Shown here piece by piece: positions 12,801-27,800 of a stretch of 64,000 nt of DNA (its first letter is position 1; each line of letters starts with the position of its first letter). The position numbers and the translations under genes are program-made. The notes beneath the pieces are model-generated. The model was not told the origin of the DNA. It did no database searches and worked only from the letters and a program-made list of their open reading frames with translations. The DNA is from Candidatus Omnitrophota bacterium (GTDB lineage: Bacteria > Omnitrophota > Omnitrophia > Omnitrophales > JACROU01), in the NCBI GenBank assembly GCA_029261035.1, contig JAJDCD010000012.1:124001-188000 (forward strand), written 5' to 3'.

Positions 12801-15800
12801 GCATGTACTTGGGCTGTTTGTACTTTGGAGGTAATTTTAGACTTAAAGTTTTGAATTCGTTTAAGAGAGGTTTCGACTCTTTGAGAAGTGGCTTCACGAC
12901 CGGTAGCCATTGCCGGTGGGGCTCTAGGAGCAGCTAATTCTAATAAAGCAAGTTCAGAGTTCTTTTCCGTTTTTTGAGATTCTAATTGATTTACTTCAGC
13001 TTGAAGCTGATCTAGTTCTTGCTGAAGTTCCGAAGTGCTTACCCCGCCTATTTCTTGAAGATCTGCTGCGGCAGCTGTAATTTCAATATCTAATTCCCCT
13101 AAACGTTGAGTGATAGCATTTTCTTGAGCTACAATCACAACCGCCTCCACATCTCCTTCTACTTTTCCTCGAATTGGAGCTAACGCATCATACTCTCCCT
13201 TAATTCGATTTTGATGTTGCTCCACTTCTTGAAAACCATACTCCGCATCACTGAGAATAGCTGTATTTTCTTTCATCAAATCAACTAAGTTCATTTCGTG
13301 AAGGCCCGACTCTACAATTGCGGCTTGAACCATGATTTGCCCCATAGATGAATAGTCTTTTGCCATCTGCCAATCCATTTGACTGAAAATATTTCTTTCT
13401 GTCATTTTTCGAATAAACGTATCTACAAGCTTTTCTCCCTGAGGCAACTTAGCTAGTATCCCTAAATTTTGTACGAGCAAAGCGCCTAAAGCACGCATAT
13501 TAGAAGTATCCCCTAAATCTTCCCCAGCATCTTGTCTTGCCTGCAATTCACTTCTAGACTGTTCATACTCCTCGATCGTAGTTAAATAATCAAAATCATG
13601 AAGAACCAATCTTCCATCGGAGGTATAACCATAATTATCCACTTTTGCATCTCCATCAAACAACCCTCGACTCCACAGAGTTTGCTGTGTATTAATAAAA
13701 TCTTCAATAATTTGTTCTACTTGTTCTGAAGTAGCTTCTTTCAAGACTTCTTCTAATTGTAATAAAGGTTCTTGGGTTTGAACTTGAACACCATTTTCAA
13801 ATGCTATATTCATATTAGCTTCAATAAGTCCAGGACTTCTCTCTTCTACCTGTTTAAGAGCATCTTCTGGGGTCATTGTTTGACTAATCGCAACAGCATC
13901 ATAAAGAGGAGAGTTTTGAGGTATAACTTGTTTTGAGGCCAAATTTCTAAAAATCATTTCAGCGCTCAACAAACCTTGTATATAAGCTTCTTGTCCTGTC
14001 AGAGTCTGAGTCACACCTGTTTTTGCCGTAACTCCTTCCCCTGCTTTGGATCGTGCTAAGTCCGCCCCATGAGCTCTAGATTCTCCATTTTCCAGAAGTT
14101 CACCCGTTAAGTCTAAGACCTTCAGAATTTCAGTCTGCATATTACCTTCACTATCTACATTAACTCTCTGATAAGCCGCTCCAAAAGCTCCTTTTCCTAT
14201 TTGAACTGCTTGTCCTAAAGCATAATCCGTGCTTGGAGCATCTTTTTTCGCTTGCTCTAATCGATCTGAAAGCTTTTGTCTCTCAGCCTTTTTAGCTTCC
14301 AATCGTTTCTCTGCTAAAGCACGCGCTTTAAGTTGCTCTGTCTTTTGACCCTGACTTCTCTTGGCTAGCTCTATTCCCCTCTCTAACTGAGTAATTTCTG
14401 ATTCAGTCGCTTGAGATTTTGTTTTCAGTTTGTTTTCTGCTTCTAGTTTTTCTTTTGCTTTTACTTTTTCTGAAAGTGTTTCAATTTCTGTATTTAACAC
14501 AACTATCTCTGCATTAACCTCATCCAATTGAGTTTTTGCAGCGGACATTTGGGCTTCTTTATCCGTTTCAGAAATACGTTTTTGATTCTCTGCTAATTTG
14601 CTCAATGCGAGAGAAATAGCAAAATGAGCTGAATCGATTCTTTTATTGATACGCTCTAACGACTCTAAATCACGAGAACTCATATCTTGCGTTTCTCCAA
14701 TAGACTTATTCAAAACCAGCCATTCTTCTGAGTTTGCTGTTACTTGTTTTTCAAGTTGAGAAATCTCTGAAAGAAGAAGCTTGGATTTTAGATAAAAGTC
14801 CGCTAATTGATTTTGTCCATATTCTGCTAGCTGTTGAGCCTCTAAACCACTAATACTTAACTGAGCAGAAGAGAGCTTCGATCTTAAAGCTTCTAAAGAT
14901 AACTGATCTCTATTGATACTTTGTTCTAATTGTAATAACTGATCCTTACCCTTCTTGCGTTGGGTCAAGTAATCTTGGGATTTAGTCCTCAAAGCTTCTA
15001 GTCGAGCTAGTTCTGCCTGACGTGTTTCTAAATTTGCTTCCGCTTTCTTAATCGACTCCGCATTAGCTCTTGTTAATCCCGTAGCTTCAATAACGCTTAC
15101 TTCTAATTCCAGGTCTGCTTTTTTCTTCTCTAGTTGGGATTTCTTTAGTTTTTGACCTGATAGTTCTTCCTCTCTGACTTGAGATAAGGTTTGTTTTGTC
15201 TTCACTCTAAAAGACTGCTGAGTCAAGAACCCTCTTCCATCTCTCTCTTGAGCAATAATCAAACCTTCAGAAGTTCCATCAAATTTCGATCGGCTTAAAT
15301 CAATCGCACTTTCAACTCGATCTTGTAAATTATTGTCTGAATCATAAAGCTCTGCCATGCGTGCATTCTGAATATGAAGCCGCCCCGCTAAAGACCCATC
15401 TGCTTTTTGTAAAATAACATGCGCTTTAGCTTCACCTTGTTCTATACGGCTTCGAATCTGAAATGTGGTTAACCCATCCGCCTTACTATAATTATTATTA
15501 ATTTGAAGACCCACATGACCCACAACTTGTCCTAGCACCTGATTCATAGAGTCCAACATTTGAAAACCCGCTTCTGTTCTATTTAAAGTAAGCAAAGGCT
15601 TTGGTGTTCCTTTAACATCTCGATCCATATGGTCACGGCTTGCTTGTTTAAACACTTCAATCTTTTCAGCACCATCAACTCCCAATACAATTTTCACTTC
15701 CATCCCTGTACTGGTTAGAGCTTCCATCACCAACTGACCATTGACACGACTTGTTTGAATACCAACAAGATTTCCTTCTAAATCTACTAGAGAATTTTCA

Positions 15801-18800
15801 GAATCTCCAAACTGGGTTCGCCCGCCTTTCTGAGAAATATCAAACAAGGTTCTGCCTCCTGTCTTGTCAGTCACTCTGAGGCCACTATCCGTTACTTGGA
15901 CAGCATCTTGAGAAGAACTATTAAACAAAAATGGAGTTTCTAACAACGTAACTACCTGAGAAATGCCTTCACCTTCGGATCTAAGAGCTTTTATTTCAGA
16001 GATTCTAATGTATTTCATGAGCTGACGATGATCTCCTTCATAGTTCTTAAGGAGTTCTACTAAGTCCACCACATCCATAGACTCGATTTTAGCCATTGTT
16101 TCTTGTAATTCCTGTTCATTCATATCGGAGTAATCTCTGTTAAGCAACGCTCGATTAAAAGCATTAACAGCTGCTTCACCTTCAACAGCAACTTTATCTC
16201 TTAAACTGATAAGGGATTCCTGAAACTCTTTAATATCCTCTCTCTGTCCGACAGCAACTTCTTCTACTTCAAATCCATGTTGACGAAGAATCAATCTAGC
16301 AATTTTGGATGCCAACTTATCAGAATCTCTTAATTCGGATTCTGTAACATAAAGCAAATCATCGGACTGGGCTTTAGGGCTGTATCTACCAGAAACAATA
16401 AAGACCCCTACTTGCGTTGTTAATTGGAAGCCTGTTTCCTTAAAGGCCTTTTGAAGGGCTTCATTCATGGCTTCAATCGCTTCTGCTTCGTTTCCTTTTT
16501 CCAAATGATGCACCACAGCTCCCTCATTACTTAAACTTGCTGAACCGCTAAGCCCAATAGCAATATCACTTAAGAGTAAAGTCTCTAATTTATTATTTAA
16601 AATATTCCTTACAACTTCTATCGCCGAACTCATATCACCACCAAAAATCATTTGATTGATGACAAAAGTAATTAAAGAGTCTAACTCAGTTTCCGTTGCC
16701 GCTTTTTTACCAATACTTTTCTCTGCCATTTCTAAAACAACAGCACGTAATTTTTCACGTTGGGTTTCCGAGATTATTTCACGAACCAGCATTTCTGAGA
16801 TAGCGCTCATCGCATCCCTCATTGCAAATTCTGCTGTAATTCGGTCTTCAATCATCATTTGTTCTAAGCTTTGCTGTGCCTGACTTACTTCGCTCAGCAT
16901 TCTTTCTATCATAACGTCCATGATCTCTTTGAAGTTATATTGGGTATTTTGTTGTGACAGAGCTTTAATTTGAGGTCTCAGCCGATCCATTAGTTTAGTC
17001 ATATAGATCAGTTTCCCGGCTTGTGTCTTTTTATCTTTAACCTCTTTAGAAGTTTCCTCAACAATTCGATTGATTGCTGTAGGAAAGTCCCCTTGTAAGA
17101 ATCCAAATAATCCTGTTGGAGTTAAAGGAGTCGCAACTTTACTCACCTCTGCTCTAAATGCGGTCAGTTGATCTGAAGTAAATTCAACGGATTGGTTCAC
17201 CAAAGCCATTAGAGAGAGTAACAATTGTAAATTATCAACTGAAAGAGAGCGAGAGTCATTCAAGACTTTCAAACCTTCCACATCCGTCAAATTAGTAAGC
17301 ACGATTGAGAAATTCTCATTGAAAGTGCCGTCTGCATTAATTAAGTTCTTAGCTGTCAGTAAAACAAAGCCGTCAGGAACTATAATCAATTCGAATGGAA
17401 CCACTTTACCATCCAAAATGTCCTGTTTTTGAGCTAAGATTCGATCTCTTAATCCTAAGAAATCTTGCTCACTTGGCTCGTTGCTGGTTGGTTGACTGTG
17501 CGTGATCAAATCCACATCTTTAGAATTTAAAAATTCTGCTAACGTTCCGCTGGTACGAATAATATTTGGATCCCCCGTTGAATAAACAACAAAACGTCCT
17601 CCTATCGTCACAATCATGATTTCGAAATCTAAGGCCCTGATTTTAGCAAGCATTTCTTCCGTAACCTCTTGTTCTGCTAAGACAAAAGCAATCGGCTTTC
17701 GATCTTTCTGTTCTTTTGCCGCATTCTGAGTAAAATCTGTCAATGCCGTATCTAAGGTAGCTTCATTGAGAGCGCTGTTAAACTCTGCCGTCATATTGGT
17801 TTTCAACGCTGCTTTTTGTGCAAGTGTTAACGTGGTATCTGTTTCCACAAACTCCGTAGCATCTGTAAACGTTTTCATAATCGTATCGATATTCAAGCTT
17901 TGAGTTGCTTCTCTTAATTTTTGAGACCATGATTCTGCAACTTCCAACAAAGAGCCTGTTTTGTCTAAATAAGACCAGTTTTCTGTCAACGCATTTTCAA
18001 GCTGAGTTAATGTATTAAGCTCATTTTCTAAATCTGTAGCTTCTTCAGCAGTGATTACATCCTTTAATTTAGTGATCGCTGACTTCAATGACACTCGAAG
18101 CTCCCCAAGCGCTGTCATTATTTCACCCACTTCAGCCTTCCACTTAGACAACAGTTCCGGATCAATCGTTTCCGCTGCTGATTTTAATATGTCTTTCATT
18201 TTAGTTTCATAGTCTTGAATCGCTGTTTTTGTAGCTGCAATGGATTGTTTAAGAGCATCTGCTGATTCCTGACTAATTACAGCATCTTCTTTATTGATAT
18301 CATCTACAGCTTTTTGTGTGTCCGTAGTTGTGTCTTTAGTAGCCACACCCACCTTCAACACTTCGATGGTTTTTTCTACCTGCTGTATCCTCGTCTCTAT
18401 ATCATTTATATTTTGATTTAAACGTTCTAAAGCATCTTTGCTGAGTTGATCCTGTAGATTTTCTGCTTCAAGTCGAACTTGGTCCAAAGAAGCCTTAGCA
18501 GAATCAATAGCATCTTCCGAGGCTTTAACATCTGTAGAATTCTTGGTGGTATCTAATTGCTTATTAATGTCTGTCTGAGCTACTTCAATATTAATCAAAG
18601 ACTGAGTCACTTCTTTTTGAACAGCAACCTTTGTTTCCATCGTTTGAACACGATCTGTAGCTTCTGTAATAATACTTTTGTCAATAGCTCGATCTCTGGA
18701 AAGTTCTTTCAATGCATCTAATGCTTCTTGAGCATTAGTCAACTTAACCTCTGAATCTTCGAGCATCTTTTTAGCGGTGTCTGATTTTAAAGTAAAGGAA

Positions 18801-21800
18801 ACAACCTGAGACTCTTCATTCACATCATCCAAAAGCTCAGATAAAACATCCAAAGCATCTAACATTTCTCCCAACTCATCTCTTTGAACTTTGAGATCCG
18901 TTAAATCCGTATCTACTTTATCAACCGTATCTTTATTTATCTTTCCTTCTGTTTCTAAGGCACGAAGTGTTTCTAATGTTTTTTCAGCTTCACTAATGGT
19001 TGTTTGAATCACACGGGTATCTTGATTAAACTTACCTTCTGCGATTTCTGTTAGAGCGCTCTGTGCTGCATCCATATTCAATTCTGTTTGACCCAAAGCA
19101 TCATTCACTTGATCCACAGTTACTTTTTGTGTTTTTAATTTATCTAAGGTGTTTTGAGCCGCATCACGAACCGAAGCATCCAACTTCCCTTGATCCACCA
19201 GCGTATTTAATGCGCCTTGCATTTTTTCACTTTTTTCTATTTCAGCGTCTACTTTTGCTTTTATAGCAGTCGATTCTTGAGAGTTGGTTACATCTACAAT
19301 CTGATTTGCAGCCTTAACCGCTTCGGACTCCACACCGCCTTTTGCATTAACACCAAAAACAACAACTTCTATAATGTCTCTCAACTCTCTAATTGCTTTA
19401 ACCGCATCCACCATCTTTAATACAACAGATTGATCCACCTCACCTTTTTCTGCCAATGTATTTAATGCTTCTAATGCACTTTCAGCATCCAAAACTTGCT
19501 GATCTAAGGATTGCTTAGCTTCTTCAGAAGAAACAACACTTTCAGCACTTAAGACAGACTCAAAAGTCTGATTCGCATTTGCCTGAGCAATCTCTAAAGA
19601 AAGTAAATTGTTTGTTATCGATGTCATCGTTTTAAGCTGATCTCTTAATGTTTCCAATCGAGCTTCAACTAATTTCAACACTTCAGCTGAGACATGATCT
19701 TGCCCAGTGAGTTCTTTTAATTTCTGAACTTGTTGTTCTACTTTTTGAACCTCGGTTTCCATTTGATTTAAATTCGTCTGAGCTTGATCCGCATTATCAA
19801 CAGATCTTGAAACATTCACTAATGCAACAACTTGATTTTCAGATTGATTCAATCGTGTATGCGCATCCAACACATTTCGAATCGCATCTCTTTGCTCTTT
19901 AGCTTGATTTAATTGATTCTCATAGGCTATAACAGTCTCATCTTTTACCACTCCAGCATCTCTCTGGGCTTTTAAAGCAAGCAGCGCTGTTTCACCTTCC
20001 AAAATGGCTATATCCGCATCAATTGCTTTTTCCTGTATCTCAGATATGTCTGTAGACTCACTCACAATAACAGCAGAAAATACGGTGATATCAGAAGCTT
20101 TACTAATTTCACTTAAATTTGTAGCAAGCTGACTTATATCCTTCTTAGCTTTTTTAATGGCTGCAATAATTTTTTCCGCTTGCTCTAAAGCTTGCTGAGC
20201 GAGTGGGGAATCCATATTTCTTAAGTTTTCTAAAATTCGTTCGTTATCTGCTAACTCTTTATCCAATTGAGTTGCGATATCCTCAATTTCAGAAACATCT
20301 TTAATTTCTTGGATTTTACCTTCTAACTCTTCTTGTTTATTCTGTGTCACACTAATATCTGTTAACACATCTGCCATTTCTGTAATCTGCCCAATGCGGG
20401 CAAGAGACTCTTCAGCTCTAATGTTAATAATTGCTTTGGCATCTGAGGACAACTCTTGATTTAAAGATGCTCTAAGGGCTTCCATTTGCACCTGAGTTTC
20501 TTCCATTTCTACAACAAGTGCTTCAACGGCTTCGGTCGATTGAGCATTCAGCGCCGCAACACGTTGAGCAAAAACAAGAGCTTCCATGGCTTCAAAAGCC
20601 GTTAGATTTTCTGTTGTCTTCTTAGCTGCTTCTGCCTTCTGGGAAAGGTTATCAAATCTATTCTGAGCCACACTCAACTTTGCTTCCGAAATCAAGCCTT
20701 GTTCTGCCAACAGCTCTAATTGAAGCACGGCATCTAAAGCTTCAGCAACTTCTTGATCCAAACGTTCTGAAGCCGTTTTTGCCGTTGATGCATTTGAAGA
20801 ATTTTGGACTTGGCTAATTGTGGTAGAAAGTGTTGCTTCTTGAGCATTAAAAGCCTGAACAGGTTCTGCTATTTTATTTGCTACTTCAAGATCTAAACGC
20901 AATATTTCTGCACCTTCTCTAACTTCCGATACAATCTCAGCACCCAATACCCCTTCAAAACTTTCTATCACTTCTAAGGCTGCGTCTGCTTCGATGCTCT
21001 TTTGCTCTAATCTATTTCGAAGTTCAACAACTTCGCTTAAGTCTGAAGTTTCGTTCATTTGAGCATTTATATCTGAAGTCGTTTCCGAAATTTTCGTAAC
21101 GGACGAAAGCGTATTTAAAGCGGTTGCAAGTCCTGTAGCTACTTTTGCCGCTTCTGCTGCAGCAGGAGCATAATCATTATTTGTATTTGCATTTTCTTGC
21201 AAACGAAGCGCTGCTTCCTGGGCTTTAGCCACTTGCTCTTCTAACGCTTCTCGTTGCGTTTCTATCTGACTAACCCCTCCTCCGTCACGAATTAAAACTA
21301 AGATTTCATTCTTAGCATTTTCTGATTCAGCCAATAAATTAGCACTTTCTAAGTCAATAGACACATCAGCTATCACTTCGCTGTTTTTAATCACATTTTC
21401 TAATGCCTCTACTAATTTCTTAATCTCTTTATTTTCACCATCCAATTTACCTTCTTGAATTTTACTCGTTACTTGTGCTAATCGAGCTTCTAACTGAGTT
21501 TTTAAATTTGCCTTATCTTGATTCGCAAACTCGTTATTCACTGATTGCATTGTTGCAAGGGCAATAACTTCTGAAGAAGCTCCTTCTATAAAGTCATCCG
21601 AAAGAATATCTGCTAAATCAAACTGTGTTTCTCCGTCTTTATCTGTTCTCATCAAAGCGGCGATTACGGTCGCTTGAGCTAAAGGACTTGCTGTATTCAA
21701 CAACTGACCCACCTCAGCCATACTAACTCCATCCACATAAACCATATCTTTTATTGTTTCAAAAAGTGTTTGTGGGGAAGCCACAATCGCAGTCGTCTCA

Positions 21801-24800
21801 ATCAACTCACCCTCAGAACTATAAGTTTTTGTTAAACCTTCCAAGGCGGTTACAGAAACAATTCCTTCTGCCGTCACACTTACTTCATAGAATATACCTG
21901 CTGTGGTTTCTATAAATGCCCTCATCTCTCCACCCGCCTTGCTGACAGCAACCCCTTTTTCAACGAAGACATTACCTTCACCCTCAACAACACGCTTACC
22001 ATCTAACTCTATACGAGCATCTCCAATTTGAATGATCGAATTTTCCCCAGAGTTATCCAAAACAAGTTTTACATTCGTATTTTCTGAAAGGGTAAAAGTA
22101 GACACATCATTTTCAGTTTTTGTCTGAACACCGCTAATTGAACCTATTTCAGATCCTATCAAGCTTGGGTCCACATTCTCAACCTGAACAACACTCTGAT
22201 TTCCAGATGTAAAATTAAAAGCAACCGTAATATTTCCATTCACATCTTGGTCAATAGAAACAGTATCAATAGAAACAACTTCTTTTTGTTCCGCTTGTTT
22301 TACAAGGGCATTCAAAGCAGCTTCTTGAATAGCAGGACTATTACTTAGCAATACCGCCATATTCTGAGCTTGTCCGTTACTTAAACTGTTAAGTAGAGCC
22401 TTAGCAGAATCTTCATTTATTTCCTGCAAATCTCTCAGTTTTTCAAATACAGAAACCAAAAGAGCATTTCCTTCTTCAACTCCTAATTTAAGAGCTGTCT
22501 GAATCAATTCTGTTACCTGCGATGAGGCACCATCTAGAAAACCTACTCTATCATTGATCGCTGCTACAGAAGCTTCCATTGCTTCAAATTGAGAAATATC
22601 CTCTAAGGTTGCTAAGTCCGTTAAACTCATTGCATCCAATACTGTTTGAAGCGCTATGCTTCTAGAACTGATTGTTTCTTTTTTACTTAAATTACTTGTG
22701 AGTTTAGCTAAACTAAAGTTAACATCTGCCACTTGAGCTCCTTCTAAACTTTCTAATTGAACTCGAACAACTGCTACATGAGAAACATCTATAGCATTCT
22801 CTGCTAGCAATACAATATCTTCAGCGCTGAACTCTTCCCCACTATTCTGCTTCGTTTCAATTGCTTTTAATTGACGAATGAGAATATTTTTAACCATGAC
22901 CTTCTTCAAATAGTCCACAAAGTCAGCTCTGTCTTTGAAATGACTTAATCGTGCTGGGTGAAGTTGAGACAATGTGTTGATAGCAACAGTCACATCTGCT
23001 TCTGTAGCTTCATTAATATTTATTTCGGTTTGAAGTGCAGTTTTTGACTCCTCAGTTTCTAGCGTTTCAATAAAGTTCTTTCGAATTAAATGATTAGCCT
23101 CAACCTGAGCAGAAGCAACACCCAGTTGTTCAATCGCTAAGGTTGGTTCATCGATAGGTTCTACAGAAAGCCCTACCAATTGTTGTATCACATTTTTTCC
23201 CGTTTCTTGTTCCATGGAGTTTAATTCAGAAGTGATTTTTTCAATCAAAAGAACAACGTCTGGATCTTCAAAATCAAGTTCACCTTCAACCTCTTGGCTA
23301 AGTCCATTTAAAGCATCAACAGCCACAGAGAGCGCTTTTAGATCTTTCAACGAAACATTTTGAGCAAACTCAGAGTCTAAAACAGCAATCTTATCTTGCA
23401 TTTGTTTCAGTTGATAAAAGGCTTCTTTTCCTGTAACTGTAATATCCAACATCTGAAGAATATCCGTATCAGTAACCTCTTGACCCTCTAATACAAAACC
23501 AACATCACTCAGTTTCTGAGTTACCTCCCGAACATCTGATAACGTCATAGAAGAAAAAACACCCCCATATTTCGCATCTACATGCTCTGAAACCTCTTGA
23601 GCAACTGTTCTAAGAGCTGCATGCTTATCTTCAGATAATCCTAAAGGATTAGAATCATCTAATAAAATCATAACGGCAGCACCTGGAGTCTGAGACCACA
23701 TTCTCATTTGCATCAGACTTAAATTCTGCAATTGTTCTTCAGTGACTCCTAGCTTCTTTAATCCGCTATTCACTTGGGCTAATATATCAACTTGCTGAAG
23801 ATCCAAATCAAGCTGTCCCGCTAACGCTAGAACTTTTTGCAATGTCTCGTTGTTTCTATCTCCAAAAACAGATTCGGCGATAGAGGCATAGGTTTCATAA
23901 CTAGGCAAACCTGCCTTTCCTTGTATCTGTCTGTCAAAAATAGCTTGTTTAACCTGTGAGGCAGCTTCAGCAATTTGTTGCATCTCTTCCATAGCATTCC
24001 CTTCAAAGAAATCAAAAGCAGCAATTTTCGCAGCAACACCTTCGGAGTAACCAATGAAATTTTCTGGATCAAGCTCATTAAAACTAAGGATCTCACCAAT
24101 CTTAACGTTATCTTTAAGGTTTGGAGAAATTCGATCTAAAATATTAAAACTATCAGCACTCAAGTTTGCACCTATATGCATATTAACCAAGGTGAATAGT
24201 TCATCTACAGAAATATTAGTTTCTTCAGCCATTGTCTTTAAATCACCGTAAGAAACAGTTGTCGCTGCAAGTAACGGTCTAAGTGTTTCACTTAATTCAA
24301 AGGCATTAGTCCTACCAAGAGCTTCATGAATAAATTTCAAAGGAGAAGCATCCGCCCCCTTAAGAAGTACAAATCGAGAAACATCTTCCAATGAAGTGTT
24401 CTCTAAAATCTTACCCTCAGCATCTGTCAATTGAGCGTCCACAACCTCCATAGCATCAATCATTTGTCTCCAGTTTACTTCTGGATAAAGCATTCTTAAG
24501 ATTGGAATTGCATGTGCTTGTGCTGCTACGTACTTCGCTGTATCACCTGCTTCTACATTACCTGCAATTTTTTCAGCTATTGTTAAGCCTCGGTTAACAA
24601 TAGATTGAAGACTTACACTTTCGCCCAATGAAATCCTTTCTGTCACCGCTAAAGCTTCTTCTATCTGAAGTTTTAAAGGAGCACCTTCTTGAGCATCAAG
24701 CCACGCTGTACTTTGAGGCTTCGCTAAATACTCAACAAGCGCATTTCGATTATTACTTAAGGCTAGTCCTTTCAAGTCTTCTATTTTTAAACTTCTCAAT

Positions 24801-27800
24801 AGCTTGGAGTTAACACTACTTAGCATATTCATAATTAAACGTGCTTGCTGCTGCTGTTCTAAATTCATTCCTTCAAAAAGACCTGTTACCGCCATAACTT
24901 CATTAAACTCTTCAGCACCTAATCCAAAACGTTCCATTTGAGAGGTTAAATCAAATACTGTCGCTGTTTCTCCAATATCAGACAACGCATTCTTAACCTG
25001 CAAATAGGCCCCTGCTTTATAAACAGTGATATTCCCCACCTTAGCTAAACCATCTATTTCCCCAGCTTTAATTGATTGGATCGCTGCAAGCATTGCATCC
25101 GCCTGGTCTCTTTGAGCAAAATTTAATATCGATACAATTGTCTTAGCATTAGCCCCACCAACATCAACACCATAAATATCCATTAAACGAAGAAGGTCAC
25201 TTGCTTTGAAATTTTGCAAATCATCCTGGAAGGAGATTGCGGTAAGCACCGATCTTAAAGACTCCGTTTCCGGCTTATCAGGAAAGCTATCTGCAAGTAA
25301 TCGGACCATTCCCTGAGTTCCCAATTCGATTTCAGCTGTGATCAGTGCATTAATGGATGCCTCTGGAATCTGATTGTCTTTAAAGAAATTATTGATTTGA
25401 TCAACTAAGATTAAACGATCTTGATCTAAGTTTGGAAATAAAGTCGCCGCCAAACCTGGCACCGCCTTAACATCAGAGAAAGTAGCTGTATTTAAATCTA
25501 TATCCGCCAACTGTGTTGTGATATTTGCATCGGGAGCTAACTCTTGTAACGTTGTTTGATAAAAAGCCAAAGCTTCGTAAGGATTTTCTAATTGTTCTTG
25601 AGTCATATTACGGCTGGTGACTGCGGCTAAAGCTCCTGAGTATCCTAAATCAGGATGCAATGCCAAAAGTCCACGAGCTGCCGTTTCATTTCTTTCAAGG
25701 TCGAGTACCACTTCAGAGAAATTCCCCGTCGATAAATTAGTGACGATTCTCTGACGACTTTCTCCTTTACTTAATAAAATAGCTCTTGCTAAGTAAACCT
25801 GATTCTCCGCATCCGCATATTCAAATTGACGTTGGGTGGTGTAGGTATCCATAACAAGACCCACATTGCTCAGCAAGAACTCCCTATAACCGGCTTCACT
25901 TCCGGAATCTTGTTGCATTTGATAAATCATATACTGAAGTTCTGTAATTCCTTCTGGAGAATCCCCCCTCAATTGACCTATTTGGACAATAACTTCATCC
26001 ACTTCATCCATATTTACAGTTTCTCCTGCTTCCAAACGAGTACTTAATGTTTTTAAGCGTCCAGCTAGAAGACTGAGTTCCGTTCCTTCATTGGCTCTCA
26101 AAGCATGTAGCCCCTGATCTCCATAAAGCGCCTCTTCGAATGCTGTTTGGATCGCACCCTCTTCGTCTCCATCCAATATAAGTGCTGGAACACGAAGCAG
26201 GCTTTTAGCTCCCTGAACAGATCGAATAGCTACCTGAATATTGCGAGCATCATTCGCTCTGGATTGTGCTTGATGCGCTTCTTTTTGAGCTGCAGGAACT
26301 TCCGCGCTACGTTTATTCACACTGGAGGTTGTTGGACTTGTTTCTGACTTAGCTTGAGACTGAGTTGTTTTTAAGAGATCTGCAGGTTGCGCTTCATGTG
26401 CAAATTTTGAAAAGTACTCCGTGTGAGCAATTTTATTAAAAATATTAACAAACTCCGAAATGCCTTTAGCAGAAAATAACCCCTGCCCAGCTGCTACTTC
26501 TGGCTTTGATGCCTCTCTGTTAAACTCAAGTCTTGAAGATAATTCTTTAGGGTTTAAGGATTCGATATGTTTTAGAAGTTCTGTACGTCCTTCTAAATTT
26601 AATACAGGGTTTCCTGCGGAGTCTGTTTTTCTTAAGATTTCATTGGCAATATTCACAAACTCTTCAGCGACACGTTCTACTTCATTTCTCAATGCTTCAA
26701 TCGTTTCAACTCGTTCTTTAAAAATAATACTTTCTGCTTTTCCTTCACTGTTTCTAGAAATAGTGAAGTCTTGAAAACGTTCTACATGATTTGTTATATC
26801 TATTAACTCAGGGAAATGCTCTCTATTTTCTCGAACAAACTCTTCAAAAAATTCCTTTTCATATTTTTCTCTCGTGATAGGTTCTCTACCAGCTTCAACA
26901 TCCAACTGTCTTCTATCTTTAAAGCTTTGTTCAAAATTGGTTTCTTTTTCACTAATCAAATCCCTGAGATTTGTAGACACTTCTTTTCCCTCAGTGGAAC
27001 GAATAGAAAGTTCATGAGAAGTGACTTTCTCTAATCGGAGACGTGCATTTTCAATCAACGCTTTTGCTTCAGGGCTCGTTCCCGACTTCACTTGTAACTC
27101 AATCAAAAGCTTTGATGCCGAGTTCAGTGCCGCTTTCTTTGTTTGATCAAATAACTGTTTGCGATTAAATTTTCCTTGATTGTGTTGTGAAGCTTCAAAA
27201 AAGGCTTCAACCAACTTTGAACTCGAAACCCTATCTCCATTTGCAAGAATTTTTGACGTTTCACCTTTTACTCCAAGCCCCTTCTGACCTAGAACAATTA
27301 CATCCATCGTTTGATATGTAGCCTTTCCAGTCAATGTACCTGAATTAAGTCCGACAGCTTCGTTAAAAATGGCTCTTTGTCGGCCTAAAGCTTGAATCAC
27401 TCGGGTTGAACGACTTCCTTCTGAAGCGACAATTTCGATTTTGGCTCTTTGTGGGATTCGGGCATCAAACCCTGTGAAAGTTCTTGTAGTGAAGGTAACA
27501 CCTGCTTCTTGCATCAAATAATCTTCTTTAGCTCTCTCGTAGAGCTCTTTCATAGCTTCGACAGGAGGAGCTCTTTCCCCGTTCGCTTCCGCCTTGGTTT
27601 GTAGCTCTAAAATAAATTCTGCTTCTGACTTAAAGGGTTCCGCTTCCTTCCATTTAACATGACTTAATTCCGCTATTGCTTCACCCTTTGAATTAACTAG
27701 CTTTCCTTGCTGTTTACTTCTAACAAGATCTATAGACACCTCTTTCCCGTCCTTCAAAGTAACTTCCACGTTTCTTTTTCCTTTAGAAGTTAGTATTTCA

